A stretch of 64,000 nt of DNA from Phalacrocorax aristotelis (Eukaryota; Chordata; Aves; Suliformes; Phalacrocoracidae): assembly GCF_949628215.1 (NCBI RefSeq), contig NC_134276.1, forward strand, positions 33,110,226 through 33,174,225. Reading direction: 5' to 3'. A program made the position numbers and the translations under genes. Below, one piece after another: positions 63,345-64,000 of the stretch. Within the stretch, counting starts at the first letter, position 1. Each line of letters begins with the position of its first letter. The notes under the pieces were generated by a model. The model was not told the origin of the DNA and did not search any database. It was given only the letters and a program-made list of their open reading frames with translations.

Positions 63345-64000
63345 CTAGCTGTCCTTCCTATACTTGCATCTGCTCTGGAGACTTTCCCATCTCTCCCTGT
63401 TGAAAGAGTATACTAGTTAGGTCTCAGTAATACTTCCTTTTTAACTAGCTCAGGACTCTTTTCTTTTTTTAAATAAAGCAGTTTTGCAGATGAGGAAGAT
63501 ATGAGCAGTAATACTACGTTTGCTCAGAGAATAAATGTTTAAGAAAAATGAAGTAAACTTTTGTCCCCATATCCGCCCTCACATTGTTCTCCAAAAATAC
63601 ATATTACTTGGAAGACTCAAATATATTTCCATGGCTAACAGTCAAACCGGTGCTTCCAGTGTGGCAGTACTTCAGCTGCAGGGCATTTTGCTTGTCTCTC
63701 CAGGTAGTCATAACACCCAAATTTCTGCTTGTAGTTGAACTTAAGTTACTGTTTCAGATTAATTTTCTGCCTCCTTTGAAGACTTTTAAAAATTGTTATC
63801 TTGGTGGCAATATAATCATGATACAAAGGGCTGTGCTCCTTGCCCATTCCTTACGACTCTGCAACTTAAAAGTTTTTCTGAGGGCTTTAATGCCTGGTAT
63901 GAATGGATGAGATAAATCTAGGATCTTTGCTTGCCTTTACACTGAAGCAGTGAAAGGCTTATTGACACATTTTGTCACACTGAACTACCATCTGTTTTGT

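Larger units (their letters stand above)
19416..64000 (+). other. TSC22D1: TSC22D1 intron 1, 5' part
   Basis: The intron opens with GTAAGA at 19,416 and continues past the window end. I found no exon encoding the TSC box or leucine zipper, and no short-isoform first exon, so the intron is at least 44.6 kb. The DNA is AT-rich and mostly unremarkable. No gene is supported in 19,416-27,565, 27,807-32,885, 34,713-41,344 or 43,430-64,000 beyond the repeats, hairpin, motif block and exon-like segments listed separately. The short open frames scattered here have no recognisable domains. Confidence 0.85.

Noticed and set aside
1-64000. CRISPR arrays, operons, tRNA or rRNA genes, bacterial or phage systems
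   Set aside because: None seen. The content is vertebrate nuclear DNA, with no regularly spaced repeats and no tRNA-type A/B box pairs that I could support.

Overview
This window is vertebrate nuclear DNA, most likely from a bird. The evidence is three CR1 LINE 3' ends finishing in the avian ATTCTATGA/ATTCTGTGA-type tail, a solo LTR of a kind I know from neoavian genomes, AT-rich non-coding DNA with one strong CpG island, and one protein I recognise with confidence. I cannot name the species.

The only confident protein-coding gene is TSC22D1, on the + strand. The window holds its promoter CpG island (about 14,530-16,480), a long leader with several upstream ORFs, and the complete large first coding exon of the long isoform (16,549-19,415; 955 codons plus a split codon). 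That exon ends at a clean GT donor in phase 2. The in-frame TAA at 19,417 lies in the intron and is not the real terminus. The remaining 44.6 kb is the 5' part of intron 1. The exons for the TSC box and leucine zipper, and the first exon of the short isoform, were not found and should lie beyond base 64,000.

Layout: 1-14,530 is intergenic DNA upstream of TSC22D1, with simple repeats, a promoter-like block near 372-428 and a strong hairpin at 6,911-6,989. 14,530-16,548 is the CpG island promoter and leader (NRF1 and YY1 motifs, a TATA-like box, GGC and G runs, uORFs). 16,549-19,415 is coding exon 1. 19,416-64,000 is intron 1, with CR1 fragments (27.6, 34.3, 41.3 and 42.1 kb), a solo LTR (32.9-33.5 kb), A/C-only tracts, a second hairpin (25.07 kb), a paired TFAP2-type motif block (35.9 kb) and several exon-like segments.

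The most interesting unexplained signals are in the intron. One is a 90-nt segment at 43,340-43,429 that behaves as a symmetric phase-2 cassette exon, exactly compatible with the TSC22D1 exon 1 donor. The other is an ATG-AG|GTGAGT start-plus-donor at 60,706-60,711, also phase 2, which could be an alternative first exon giving a very short TSC22D1 isoform. Both are sequence-based hypotheses that need transcript evidence. Nothing in the window looks like a wholly new multi-gene system.
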